Shown here in pieces: positions 32,596 through 43,971 of a stretch of 64,000 bases of DNA (the stretch's first letter is position 1; each line of letters opens with the position of its first letter). A program made the translations under genes and the position numbers. Source of the stretch: Pictodentalium vernedei (lineage: Eukaryota > Mollusca > Scaphopoda > Dentaliida > Dentaliidae); contig CM062297.1 of NCBI GenBank assembly GCA_031216915.1, forward strand, positions 361,907,704-361,971,703, written 5' to 3'. The notes under the pieces are model-generated. The model had not been told where the DNA came from, ran no database searches, and saw only the letters and a program-made list of their open reading frames with translations.

Positions 32596-33061
32596 TCCTT
32601 TGAACCCCTAAGACAGCTTTTCGGCCCAGGAGCGTGATATAACCCGACTTCATTAACCCTTTGAACTCTAGTGGTACCTTCCATGCCAGTTCAATGACAG
32701 CAGTAGGAGAGTCCATATTCATGGTTTGGGGTAGATCAATCAATATTGTCAACGTGCAGCCTTGGGGCTGCACGTTAACAATATTGATTGGTCTCCTCCA
32801 TCCATTTACTAACAGCCATCCTATATAACGTCCTTATAACGTATCTGTTTCTGGTGGGAAAAGGGGCCGCTGGGGTTCAAAGGGTTAAGTAGATAGTTGC
32901 TCGGTCAGTTTGTGTGGTAGACAAATTAAGATTTTCAACGAGAAGCACCAAGGCTGCGCGTTGAAAATATTGATTGGTCTTCCCACATGTAACGTAAAAA
33001 CAAAATCTTCCAACTGATGACACTGAATTGGCATAGAAGATACCACCTGTGTTTAAAAGGG
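32596..33061. mobile_element. Family-C MITE carrying a nested family-C MITE
   Basis: The left end follows TTAA (32592-32595) as TCCTTTGAACCCC. The right half (32889-33061) contains TTTTCAACG...GCGTTGAAAATATTG and ends TTTAAAAGGG. The intact copy 32657-32884 sits between them with its own TTAA pair. Confidence 0.6.
32657..32884. mobile_element. TTAA-flanked palindromic MITE, family C
   Basis: TTAA at 32653-32656 and 32885-32888. Ends are CCCTTTGAACTCTAGTGG and, inverted, CCCTTTGAACCCC. The hairpin has TCAATATTGTCAACGTGCAG arms. Sister of 10929-11154. Confidence 0.85.
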
Positions 33062-33516
33062 TTGCAGGTGCATTCGGAGTGAGAGAACACATTAAAATCT
33101 CATGAGGATGTAAAATACAGTTCGAAGCTACCTACGGTGCGAACGAGTTCCGTACCTAGATCAAAAAAATTCGTCAGATAGCATCGTTTGAACATTCCCT
33201 TTGAGACATTAAAAGGTTTTGACTTTCTGATACTAATATCTAATATGTTCCACATACGAAATGTAGCAAAATATGAACACCCGGACAGTGTCAAAGAAGA
33301 TCCTAAAAGAACCCAGCCAGCAGGGATTAATCCTTTGACATAAGAGAACAGGAATATATTTATTGGCCAGTTCTGATAAAAGAGAAGGAGTAACTTCACA
33401 CCAGCGCTTGAAAGTAAGGACGAACATTTAAAATAATCGTCTGTTTGGGAGGAGGTTGCAAATCATTCAGCACAGAAGTGTTGTGGTCAGTTCACCTCGT
33501 ACCAATCACAATTCTC
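33062..33516. other. Stretch without recognised gene
   Basis: Minus-strand frames of up to 99 codons show no recognisable domain. Confidence 0.35.
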
Positions 33517-33612
33517 GCCGGAGTATTTTGGCAACTCCCTATTTCCTTGCCAATTCACCTACCTTTTCAAGCAGGTGCATTGGAAAGGAAATAGGGAGTT
33601 GCCATAATCTCC
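33517..33612. repeat. 96-bp imperfect palindrome
   Basis: GGCAACTCCCTATTTCCTT... is paired with AAGGAAATAGGGAGTTGCC around ACCTGCTTGAAAAGGTAGGT-type inner arms. Outer CGGAGTATT/AATCTCCG extends it. Confidence 0.85.
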
Positions 33613-33791
33613 GAGTGCAGTGACATTCGAGTTGCATAGAGTTTTCAAGACTTCACTTGGAATATATGTATACGAACCTTATCAAGGTTTTGTGACTGTA
33701 GCAACAAGTGTGGCATACTTTGAAAATATGTTAATCGAGTTTCACATGCGAGCCGATAAACAATTCACTATACCTCGCTACATTTCGGCCG

Positions 33792-34052
33792 AGGTCAAGC
33801 CAGAATATAATCAAACTGTCATCTGCAAAATAAGGCCCCAAAGTGTGAATTCAGTGATGCTACCCTGCATAGCAGGGTAGCATCACTACATTTACCCTCT
33901 GTGAACATCACTCTGAACCAGGGTCTCAAAACTAAACAGAAAGAGGTACCCAAAGGTAAATTGGACCACTGTATGGGATTGCATCACCAAATTTACCCGC
34001 TGGGGACTTCAGTCTGCAAATGTCAGACTGCTTATTTTCAGGTCTGATCGAG
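33792..34052. mobile_element. Palindromic MITE, family D, next to the LINE relic
   Basis: Inverted ends pair AGAATATAATCAAACTGTCA with GAAAATAAGCAGTCTGACA. Inside is a perfect hairpin GTGATGCTACCCTGC/GCAGGGTAGCATCAC at 33852-33886. A second copy is at 51155-51412. Here it abuts and extends the open frame of the LINE relic on the minus strand. The termini are not sharply defined. Confidence 0.6.
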
Positions 34053-34900
34053 GTATCGCCAATCCTGATGCATGGGATTTGAGGAATGCCTAGCTGTTCG
34101 CGAGACAGAATCAGTAACTCAGTCTTTGTATCGTTCATCTTAAACATTTGAGCCTGCATCCATTCACCAGCAAGATCTTTGCATAGCTCGAGATAAGAAA
34201 AGACGGAGGTGATATCACAGTGAAGAAGGTTAAAAAATAATATGCATTTAGGGGTCGAGCGCAAACAGGTGGCTGAGACCATTATGAGGATGAGAAAATT
34301 GTAAATAGCAGACACCGAATATTTACCTTTGAGGGACACCGAGGAATCGTAACATTCTTCCTCAGACTTTGTCTTGTTTATAACGATGTGTTGGTAGTAG
34401 TTAGATATGGTTTTAAAAATCACAATGCGGCGTCACATACCCCATGAAGAAGGGTAGAATTGTCAACTGTTTTCAAGGCAGGCAATACGTCAAGTGGGGT
34501 CAACTTCACAGCTTTCTTGTCAAACATGTCTTGAATTACATCGTTTTGAAATCCACCAGAGCGGTCTCAGAACTGCATTAGCTTTGTAAGAGGACTGGTG
34601 AAAGTCAAGAAATTCATTATGAGTTAAGTGACCAGTAAGGTGCTTCTTTACGCGTTCAATGTACTTTGAAATGTAAGAAAGGTTCGTTAATGGTCGATTG
34701 TTTTTTCATATGTATTGTCGGATTAGGTGTTTCCTTTTTAATTGAGTGTGTTACAAGTGCTGTTTTGAGAGTGTGTGTGGAGGAACACAACCCTCATAAA
34801 AAGAAGAGCTCACAATAGGTATAAGTACAGTCCAAACTATTTCTTGAATAAGATCAAGATTGTTTGTTGTTGGTGCTGTAGCTTGAATTAATTTTTAACC
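34053..34900 (-). pseudogene. LINE reverse transcriptase relic (CR1/L2/Jockey-like)
   Basis: Reading the minus strand from about 34,800 downward, the family's blocks appear in order: LKTALVTHSIKKE, NRPLTNLSYISKYIERV, FHQSSYKANAV, QNDVIQDMFDKK, LPALKTVDNSTLLHG (the region of the first catalytic Asp), then QHIVINKTKSEE, WMQAQMFKMNDTKTELLIL and IPCIRIGDTSI. These match the fingers, palm and thumb-side blocks of CR1/L2/Jockey-type LINE reverse transcriptases. The frame changes several times, the first catalytic block is degraded (no AAFD), and no YxDD was found. The endonuclease half is absent. It is therefore a 5'-truncated dead copy. A relative could supply the reverse transcriptase for the SINEs here, but no shared 3' tail is visible because this copy's 3' end is interrupted by the family-D MITE. 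Confidence 0.8.
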
Positions 34901-35399
34901 ATGTCATCATGAAACACTGGTGAAAAGCAGTCTAGCGTCGAGAAAATGATAAAATCCAGAACACCACTGCGAGTTTTTCCATTAAGGTAAGAAATTTGTT
35001 TGAAAACTGTGAGATAAAACAGACTAATATCACATGATAACGCTATCTTTAGTGTTTATCGGTCTATAGTACTCGCGCTTTGTGATACCTGTATAAAACC
35101 TGAAGCAGCGAAACACAAAAATTTAGGTAGTATAGACCGATAGAACATTTAAAAACCTTTCCAGTTGTTTTGTTATTCCGAACAAAATTCTGAATATTTG
35201 CTATAGAGCAGCGTCTTGGGTTAAAATTCGACATGTTGTTCACACTATACACAATGTAGACGAGATATGAAAACTTCATTTGAGTAACGTAATTTAGAAT
35301 GAATGGTGCCACGAGACGTAGATCCTAAATCAGCCAGTTTAAACAAAGCTGAGACGAGAGACTGCACAATATTGTGTATGTTCCGAATTCTGTTCTGAT
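34901..35399. other. Stretch without recognised feature
   Basis: A small inverted pair TTATCGGTCTATA/TATAGACCGATA (35055 and 35135) is the only structure seen. Confidence 0.4.
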
Positions 35400-36954
35400 G
35401 TTAAAACGTGAGTGAACAGTCGCAGAACCCGTCGGGGCACCTCGCGGGGATGCCAAATCTGATGTCATAGTCACGTGACCGCGTTACGTCATATATGGTT
35501 GCCATGGTAGCCTGTGTAATCGACCATGTTGTGACATTATCCCTATAATGATACGTGGTGTCAGTGGGCATGCGCAGCGCTTGTTGCCAGGATGTCTTGT
35601 GGTTCCGTCGTCCATATTGTTTAATGGATGCCACCATCTTGATTTCCATAGTGTCAAGTGGTTGCTATGTACCCTAGTCCTCTAATAAGACGGTGGCGTA
35701 TTCGTTTCGATAAGAGTAAATCCAATTACCCAAACGGACCGGAGAAATACATCTTATCACTAAACATCATCCCAAATCACCGAAGCACACTTTTTGTTCG
35801 AATGTCTGGAGATTCTGCCTTATAAGAGTAGTACATGCTATGGGACTGTAAAGAAATGAATTGGAGGTTGTTCCTTTGTATAAGAATAAGTGTACTTACC
35901 ACCAACAACTGCACAACGACCCCAAATCACCAAGAACACCCCAAATCACCGAAACGACTTCGGATCCCACAGAATCATCTTAATAAAAGTAGCTCGTAGT
36001 GCGGTATGCCCGCCTGGTCGCCAAACGTTCCTTTCTTTGTATACGAGTAAGCATAAATACCACGAACAGCCTGAGAAATACACTAAATCACCAAAAAAAC
36101 ACTACAATCATCAATGCGGTCTCGAATATATGGAGAATCCTCTTTATATGAATAGCATATAGTATTATAAGGTACGATCGATTCCACGGGTGTATTTTTA
36201 CTTGTTCGCATTCGTTCGTTCCTCATTTCCTCGCTCCTTTTCACATATTCCTGGAACTGTTCCACGGATCCTATTCCTATACTAACCCTCTTCTGATTAT
36301 CGTTGCGTCCTGTTTGGTCGTGCCTATCTCTGACATCAACCTTTGCACTCTATTAACCAGACTGCTCTGTTTACTGTAGTCTGAAGCTACATTTACATGT
36401 AGAATATAAGATATTGGAGTCAATAGTAGTGGTCTATGGGGGCTATGGTGAAGAGAATGTTGGTAAAATTACAGAATCGGCAAGGAATCCTACTTACTGA
36501 ATCCCTTCTATAGTCTGTCTGTGTCTATAAATGTTATATAAGGGATTTAACTCTGGAGAAATTGGTAGATGTTGGAGATCTGTTGTAGCAATCTGGTTGG
36601 TTGGTGGAAGATGTAGTAGTGCAATAAGTCAATAGTAATGGTACAAGACTGCAAGAGTGGTAGAAGACTATGGCATTGACTGTCTACAGTAGAATGCGAT
36701 CATGAAAACAGATGATGGTAACTATATGTGAGTCCGCAGTAGCGGTCTTAGACCTGTGAAACCCAAGTTGGTCTAAACGCCAGAAGCCCATCAGACACAA
36801 GGAGAGATAACTATCTTCCAAAATGCTATCTTCAGTTGGGTATCCTCCAGTACTACATCGCCATGTCATAGGTATCCTACAATACCGAAATGAGTCGAAA
36901 GAGTAACTACTCTTGGAACCACTCACTCTCATTATTCATTAGCTCATTTTGAGG

Positions 36955-37965
36955 TAATCACGAAGAGTCGAGAGAGTGTCACGAAGAGGTGTGAGAGCAT
37001 TTATTACTGGAGCAATTTCTTCCATTTCCCTGTAGCTTATTTGATGAAATCGCCATTCACAATTATCGACACCCAACTTACAGCACCCCCACCGTACGAT
37101 CGACTGGACGCCTGGATCCCTTTATCAAAATGAGCGGAAGATTCGTAAATGTTTTTACCACAAGAAGCCATTGCTCTCGCTACTACTCTTCAGCTCATTT
37201 GATGAAATCACTATCTACGTTTCTCGATACCCCATGTACAATACCCCTATCTTACAGCCGACTGGACGTCGATCCCCTTTATATCACATGAAACGCCGTT
37301 AATTTCGACGTAACAATCCATGTGTTATTTCCTGATTATCAACTAGTGTCTAATCGGCGCGTGGCCCCATAGCAGCAGCAGCAACATTGTATTCTTGTGC
37401 GTAGTTCACATGACGTCAATTACGACAACAGGTGCAAGTAAAGCGCATTCATGATGTCATGGTGTGAAGCGTCTGAGCCAGCGAATTGATTGTCGGTTGT
37501 TTTGGGAGAATTTGGCGACAATGAATTAAATAAAAAGTGTAAAAAACATTCGAAAATTCATGTGATATACAGAATCTTTAACTCGTGAAAGGCTCATTGT
37601 TAATCAAATTCATCAAACTTGTTTCAAAAAATCTTATATCCAAACATCACTCGTTTGAGATCCTCTATATTCAAGATTAGTCGAAGAATCGTAAGAGTAT
37701 TTGCACCTGAAGTAATTCCTCTCTGTACTTTTTAGCTTATTTGATGCAATCAAAATCCTCGTTTTTCGGCAAGATGAGGCGAAGAATCGCAAGAGCTTTT
37801 GCTACTGGAGGAATTACTCTCATGACTTTTTAACTCATTTGAAAAATCATCACCAATGTTTCACGACACCCACCTTACAGCACCTTAATCTTACAACCGA
37901 CTGGACGTCGGCACCCATTTTCCGCGACTAGGATAAGAGTTGGAAGAGTATTAACTCCAAGAAAC
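36955..37965. repeat. Dispersed-tandem ~170-bp repeat in the foldback centre
   Basis: Four partial units (about 36957, 37130, 37680 and 37780) share AGAATCGTAAGAGT, TTTTAGCTCATTTGATGAAATCA, CGACACCCACCTTACAGCACC and CCGACTGGACGTCG. Confidence 0.65.
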
Positions 37966-38485
37966 GATGTTATAAAAAGGGAAATAACTCTGTATAGTCA
38001 TAATACGTTCAGTAATTGGTGGATCGGATCCAGGAAAGAGAGCAGGAAAACGAGGATTCTGAAAAAATGCGAGCCCGTAAAGATACTACCGTAGAATTGG
38101 TCATACCTTTTCATACCATATGTTACTCCTATAAAGTTGAATCTCCAGAAATTCTAGTCCCTTTTGGTGATTTTGAGGTCTTCTTTTGGTCATTTTGTGG
38201 TATTATCGGGTTGTTTGTTGAATTTCTAGTAATTATATTATTCCTTTTCAGAGGAACCACACTTTTGGGTGATCTCTCGGCCTAATAGCACTATGTGCTA
38301 CTCTTATAATGAGGATTATGTGGACATCCGAGTGCAATTCGGTGATTTGGGGTGTTTTTTGTGATTTCCAAGCGGAAAATTCGGACGAGTTTCATAAATA
38401 TTATATGAGAAAAACACTCATTTCATATTCTATTTATCATATGACACACACACGCACAAATTAGACACTTAGTATGACTTTTTAA

Positions 38486-38697
38486 CCCATCACCTAACTT
38501 GAGTTGTAGACGGCACTTGGAAAAAAGATCCTCGTATAATTAAAAATTTTCATTTTTGCTCCCAAAACATAGGTTATGACCCCCTCATTGGAACGAGCTC
38601 GTCAAGCTCGTTCCGACGAGGGGTCATAACCTATGTTTTGGAAGCAAAAAGTGAAAATATAAAAAAATGAATGGCGTTTTTCTTGGAGGTAAAAGAC
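38486..38697. mobile_element. Family-A MITE, diverged ends
   Basis: TTAA at 38482-38485. The hairpin core (CATAGGTTATGACCCCCTCATTGG with complement) is clear. The distal end has decayed to GGTAAAAGACTAATG. It is inserted in the right arm of the giant foldback. Confidence 0.75.
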
Positions 38698-39480
38698 TAA
38701 TGCAATATATAACCCACCTTAAATAGGACAGATAACATAAATTCTCCCTACTGAAATTATGCAAATGTCACTCAGTTGAATTTTGTTTAGCCAATCAAAT
38801 TGTCCAGTTTTGAAATTGACCAATGAAAGCTCCCAACTCTAATTCTGCAAATTATGAAAATGTGGCCCAGATTTATTTTGTTCAGCCAATCAAATTGTCT
38901 AGTTTTGAAATTGACCAATGAAATTGACGGAAGGCTTTATTTATCACTGATTAATATGAAAACAAAATATCAAATGTTTAAAATGAACAAAACGGACGAG
39001 ATTATGATAAATACACTTACTCTTAGACATAGGAACAACACTCACACAGTCCACACAAAATGAAGTACCCTTCGGTGATTTGAAGTCAGTTTTTTTTTTG
39101 GGGGGGCGGATTTATGATATTTCTCAGGACCCGTTGGGTATATAGATTTACTTATGTCGAAATGAACACACCCTCAGAACACGACCCGTCCTATTATAGG
39201 ACTTTGGATTACATAGCAGCGACGTGCCTCCATGGAACTCCAAGATGACGGCATCTAGTAAACAAAATGGACGAGGTCAGCACATGTCATCCTAACAACT
39301 CGAGCTGCGTGTGCGCGCACAAACACCAGGTATCAGTATGTGGATGACTTCAAAACTTGGCTGGTTACGCGAGCTACCATGACAACTACACATGACGTCC
39401 CTGGGTCGGGTGACTATTACATCACATCCGGGATTCCTCAATGGGCCCCGTTTCATCGCTCCCCAACTACTAGCGTGTGC

Positions 39481-40360
39481 ATTCTATAAAGGCTTTCATG
39501 ACAACTTAAAATGACATCTTAAAAAATATATTATTTCTTTTGGACAATTGGCATATAAATGTACGTGGAATGAGACAACTGTGGCAATGGTAAAACTAAA
39601 CTTGCCAGTGCACAACAACAGCCACATCACGTACGCCGCTGTGTAGAAAAAGAACCTGGGCTTATCACATGTCTTCTTCAAATTATTGTTCGAATTTACT
39701 TTTACATGATGTTAGAGTTTCTTAAAATCGAAAACGAGTTGTCGGTCTTTCCTTACGAATATTGACTCCATTTACTGAAAAATATTTAAAGCATTCAGTT
39801 ATCGGTCGTGCTTATATCTTTCAAGTTTCACTTTTGAACTGAATGAAAAGTCGTTGCGCCTTTTACTGCCAAATTCTACTCAGCGCGTGCTTTATCTAAA
39901 CTAACAAATGACAATGTGCCTTACATTTTTATTGTGTTTCTGTCTAACGGCAAGAGAGTTGCGATTGTTCTCTAGTTTTTGTCAGAAATCTTTTACTGAT
40001 TTTTTAGTAAGGGCCAAATTAACCAATCAAAGCTGGTGTAACAGAAGTGGGTCAAAATAAGAACCACCATTTCGGACGACACAAATAATGATAGAATGTA
40101 CCATTCAAGTGCAGTTGTCGTGAGGGTGCGAGAGCTGAACGTGTTAAATGCGTCACAGTCACCCTGCCAGATAACTGTTTTCCAGCTGGACAATTTTTGT
40201 CTGCCTTGGAGTCTTTGATATCAATTCGCCCTTGCTAGTTATCTACGGAGACTAGATTTGATCCTTCAGCTTATCTCAGACACACAGTCAATAATACAAA
40301 TGGACATATGGGCTATCAGGGTAGGGTTTTTGGTAATCCAGCACGACAGAAGTGGAGTAT
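39481..40360. other. Stretch without recognised feature
   Basis: No gene, RNA or repeat was recognised. Confidence 0.4.
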
Positions 40361-40575
40361 GATACCCTTTAGCAGGCGACAGGCAGACGATACTTGCAAC
40401 AGAATTCTTGAAAATCTAATCTTATTAATTTGTACTCCAAAAACGAGCTCATTCCAATGGGGAGGGGGGGGGGGGGTCATAAGCTATGCTCTTGAGACAA
40501 TAAAAAAATGAAAAAATAATGAAAATTGAATGGTGATTTTTCAGAATACTGCTGGCCAGTATTGGCTGTTATATT
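40361..40575. mobile_element. Family-A MITE, heavily decayed, with G13 tract
   Basis: ATACCCTTTAGCAGG..GCAGACGATACTTGC at the left and AATGAAAATTGAATGGTGATTTTTCAGAATACTGCTGGCC at the right are family-A landmarks. The hairpin loop is replaced by a G-rich run (40464-40476). Confidence 0.6.
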
Positions 40576-41244
40576 TATCCACAAATAAATTTCCAATAAG
40601 TCTTGAATTCTTTGGTTTTATTATAACCCCGGTCGACTAATATTCTAGCTGCATCCTCAAGATATTCCTTTGACGAAGACATGCCTTGATGATATAGTTG
40701 GAATATTCTGTCAATCGGGCCGTTTAAAGTCACAGGTTGGACAAATCATGTATACACTCCCACCAAACCAGTAATTGTCGAGACGCCCCTGACTTGCCAG
40801 ATACATTAACGCATGCTGATGCTGCATTTTCAACCACGACATCGGATTTCTTTGGAGAAGGGTGTACATCCAATATCGCACAATTGACTGCCCACGGCCA
40901 GAACGTTTTTTTCGTAACTGCTTATTGGTGGAAAAATAGTTTCAGATGACAAACTGGGTGTTAGATGCCTCATCTAGCTGATTGACTGAAATTGCTGAAT
41001 ATCATCATTTGCACGACTGTGTATCGAATCAGGTGCAATTACGTAAAAACCACAAAGCAGAAAACATAACGCAGTGATTCGAAAATTTAATATCCAAGGT
41101 GGAATGAAGCAGAAACAAATTATCGAAATTTTATATGAAAAAAGTGCATGATAAAATAATCGATTAACTCGGGGAAATGTTTATTTTATCGGAACATTTT
41201 CCTTCTAAGATTTGAAATAAGTTTCACTCCAAACAGTCGTACAT
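40576..41244. other. Stretch without recognised feature
   Basis: No gene or repeat was recognised before the satellite array begins. Confidence 0.4.
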
Positions 41245-43971
41245 TGATGAATTGTTTTTAACTGTCTCACTGAAGTTCCTTCATTGGTGTTATGAGAAAG
41301 GTGAAGATAGTAGTCTCAAATGACAAAGTTTGATAAAAAATTGTTTAAGTAAAAACCATCATTAACGGTGGAGTGGGTTAATGTCAATATCGTCGTCCAA
41401 CAAGTCAATGACCGACAAAAGGAGTTATGTTTGTTTGACATATACCCACTTAGTGCTGTGTCAATTTAGAAATGGTCCATTTTATCTCAAATCTATCCAA
41501 AATATTGATGTCTGGAAGCTTTTAGAGGGTTAACAAGTACCAACAGGAATATTTATTCATGCAACTTGTAATGTCATACCAAGAACTGTGAATGGCCATT
41601 TTTTCTTTAAAATCTACATGATGTTTTCAGAGAAATCCAGGGAGAACAGTAATTTTAAGCTTTTGATGGGTATCATTGTTTATCCAGCCCAAAACGGGTT
41701 AAGTGTTGTTTTTGGAATGCTTTTATTACTTCCAAAAATAATTCTCAGTGAATTCTACTTCCTCTTAGTTTGATCTCCCCTCCCAACTTCGGGTGCTGTG
41801 GGTACGCAAACACAGCCTATTTTATCAACATTTTGATGTTTGAGAACCTGCATAGGGTTAACAAATGCTTAAGGGAATATTTTGTACATACAACTTATAA
41901 TGTCACACTAAGATCTGAGAATGGCCATTTTTTCCTGAAAATCTACGGGATGTTTTTAAAGAAATCCTCAAATAACACGAATTTTTAACCTTTTGAGGGG
42001 TAACTCTCTGTAACCAGCTCTAAAGGGTTAATGCTTGGTTTTGTGAATATCTTCATTACTTACAAAAATGATCGACGGTGAATTCCACTTCCAATGAAGG
42101 AGGTTATGTTTATCTGGTAGGTACACATTTGGTGTTATGGTTGCCCAAGAACAGCCCATTTTCTCCAAATGTCTATACTTGGCTGCCCAAGAACAGCCCA
42201 TTTTCTCCAAATGTCTATGCTTGGCTGCCTCTGGAGGGTTAACACATACTTACCGAAACATTTTTTTCATGCAACTTGTAATGTCACTCGAAGACCAGCG
42301 AATGGTTAATTGCTCTTGAAAATTTTTGTTGAGAAATCCACAGAAAACTGGAATTTTAAGCTTTTAAGGGGTATATCTCCTTAACCAGTCAAAAATGAGT
42401 TAAGACCTCGATTTTTGAATACATTTACTACTTACAAAAATGTTTCCCTGTCAGTTTTGCGTCCGGTAAAAGAAGTTACGTTTCTCTGTTGTATTCCCAT
42501 TTGATGTTGTTGTTGTTCAAAAACAGACTATTTTATTCAAAATTTTTACATTTAGCAGCCCACGGAGGGTTAAGAAATGCTTACGGGAATAATTTATCCA
42601 ATCAACTGGTAATGTGACACCATGACCTATCAATGGCCATTTTCTCTTGAAAACCCTACCAGATGTTTGTAAAGAAATCTAGGGAAAACATACATTTTTA
42701 AGCCTTTGATGGGTATCACTATTAACAACCACAAAATGGGTTAACGCTTGGTTTTTGGAATACCTTATTACTTACAAAACTGGTCTTCGGTGAATTCCAC
42801 TTCCAACAAAGGAGATTATGTTCATTTCTCAGGTACACGTTGGGTGATGTGCGTGCCTGAAAACAGCCCATTTCAACAAAATTACGATGCTTGGCAGCCT
42901 CTACAGGGTTAATAAACGCTCACCGGAATATTTTGTCCATGCAACTTGTAATATCACACAAAGACCTGCGAGTAGTCAATTTTTCTTGAAAACCTACAGG
43001 ATGTTTTTAGAGAAATCCACAGAAAGAGGGAATTTTAAGATTTTAAGGGGTCTCTCTCTTTAGCCTGCCCAAAATGGGTTAAGACTTCGACTTTTAAATA
43101 CCCTTACTACTTACAAAAATGTTTCCGTACAGATTGTGCGCTCGATAAAAGAAGACACTTTTCTTTGTGGCGTACCATTTGGGAGCTGTTGGCGTCCAAA
43201 AACAGCCCATTTTTTCACAATTTTGACATTTAGTAGCCCGTCGAGGGTTAACAAATGCTCATCGTTGCGATTTGGTCCATGCAGCTTCTATTGTAACATC
43301 AAGGCCTGGGAGTGACAATTTTTTCTTGGAAATCTACAAGACTGGTTTAGAGAAATCCACGGAAATCATGAATTTTTTATGGGGGTATTGCTGTTTAACC
43401 AGCCCAAAACGGGTTAACGCTTGGTTTTTTGAACACCCTTATTATGTACAAAAATGATCTCCGGTGAATTCCACTTCCAATAAATGAAGTTATGTTTATC
43501 TCTCCTGTATCGTTTGAGTGCTGTGGGGGCCTGAAACAGGCCCATTTCATCAAAATTTCGCTGTTTGGCAGCCTGTGAAGGGTTACCATATGCATCGCCT
43601 GATATGTCGTGTGTGTCAAAGGGCGTATCACAGACAGGTCTAGCAATGACGAATGTATAAAAAAAAATCTACAAGACGTGTTTCGAGAAAGTGCCGATAA
43701 ACCCCAATTTTGGCAGTTTTTTTTGCCAATTCTGACGAAATAAGGGTTAAATCGAAAATTCCGCTTCGGTACATTTTTAGATTTTGTGCCCCTCTATGAG
43801 TGAGCAAAATTTTGTGAAAATCGGTTTGAAAATGGCTTCTGAATCGTACGGACAAAATGTGTGGAAAAAAAAAAAAAAAAAAAAAACCCAAAAATAACTA
43901 GACTTTATGATTCTGGAGAATCATGGCTTTTCCCGATGAGAATCCATGTTTTTTCATGACCCCACAGTGTC
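41245..43971 (+). repeat. Satellite unit 1 (diverged)
   Basis: Same monomer order as units 2 and 3 but clearly diverged, with scattered substitutions and indels, and an extra short duplication CCAAGAACAGCCCATTTTCT at 42146 and 42188. Poly(A) of 22 at 43865-43886. Confidence 0.9.

Larger units (their letters stand above)
35400..39480. repeat. Giant foldback element (~4.1 kb)
   Basis: The left arm (about 35400-36270) is inverted relative to the right arm (about 38020-39480). Outer blocks: GTCACGTGACCGCGTTACGTC and GGTTGCCATGGTAGC face TTACGCGAGCTACCATGACAA and CATGACGTCCC..GGGTGACTATTACATCA. Middle: CCCAAATCACCGAAG faces CTTCGGTGATTTG. Inner: GGAGTAACATA/TATGTTACTCC-type blocks with matched translations around 36140 and 38110. 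The right arm has an extra TTAA MITE (38486-38697). The centre (36270-38020) is non-coding and holds a ~170-bp tandem repeat. No transposase was seen. A solo end is at 9940-10135. Confidence 0.75.

Noticed and set aside
36083..38285. Related peptides on opposite strands (CYSYK motif) as a two-gene family
   Set aside because: They are the translations of inverted arms of the giant foldback, with no start, domain or codon signal.
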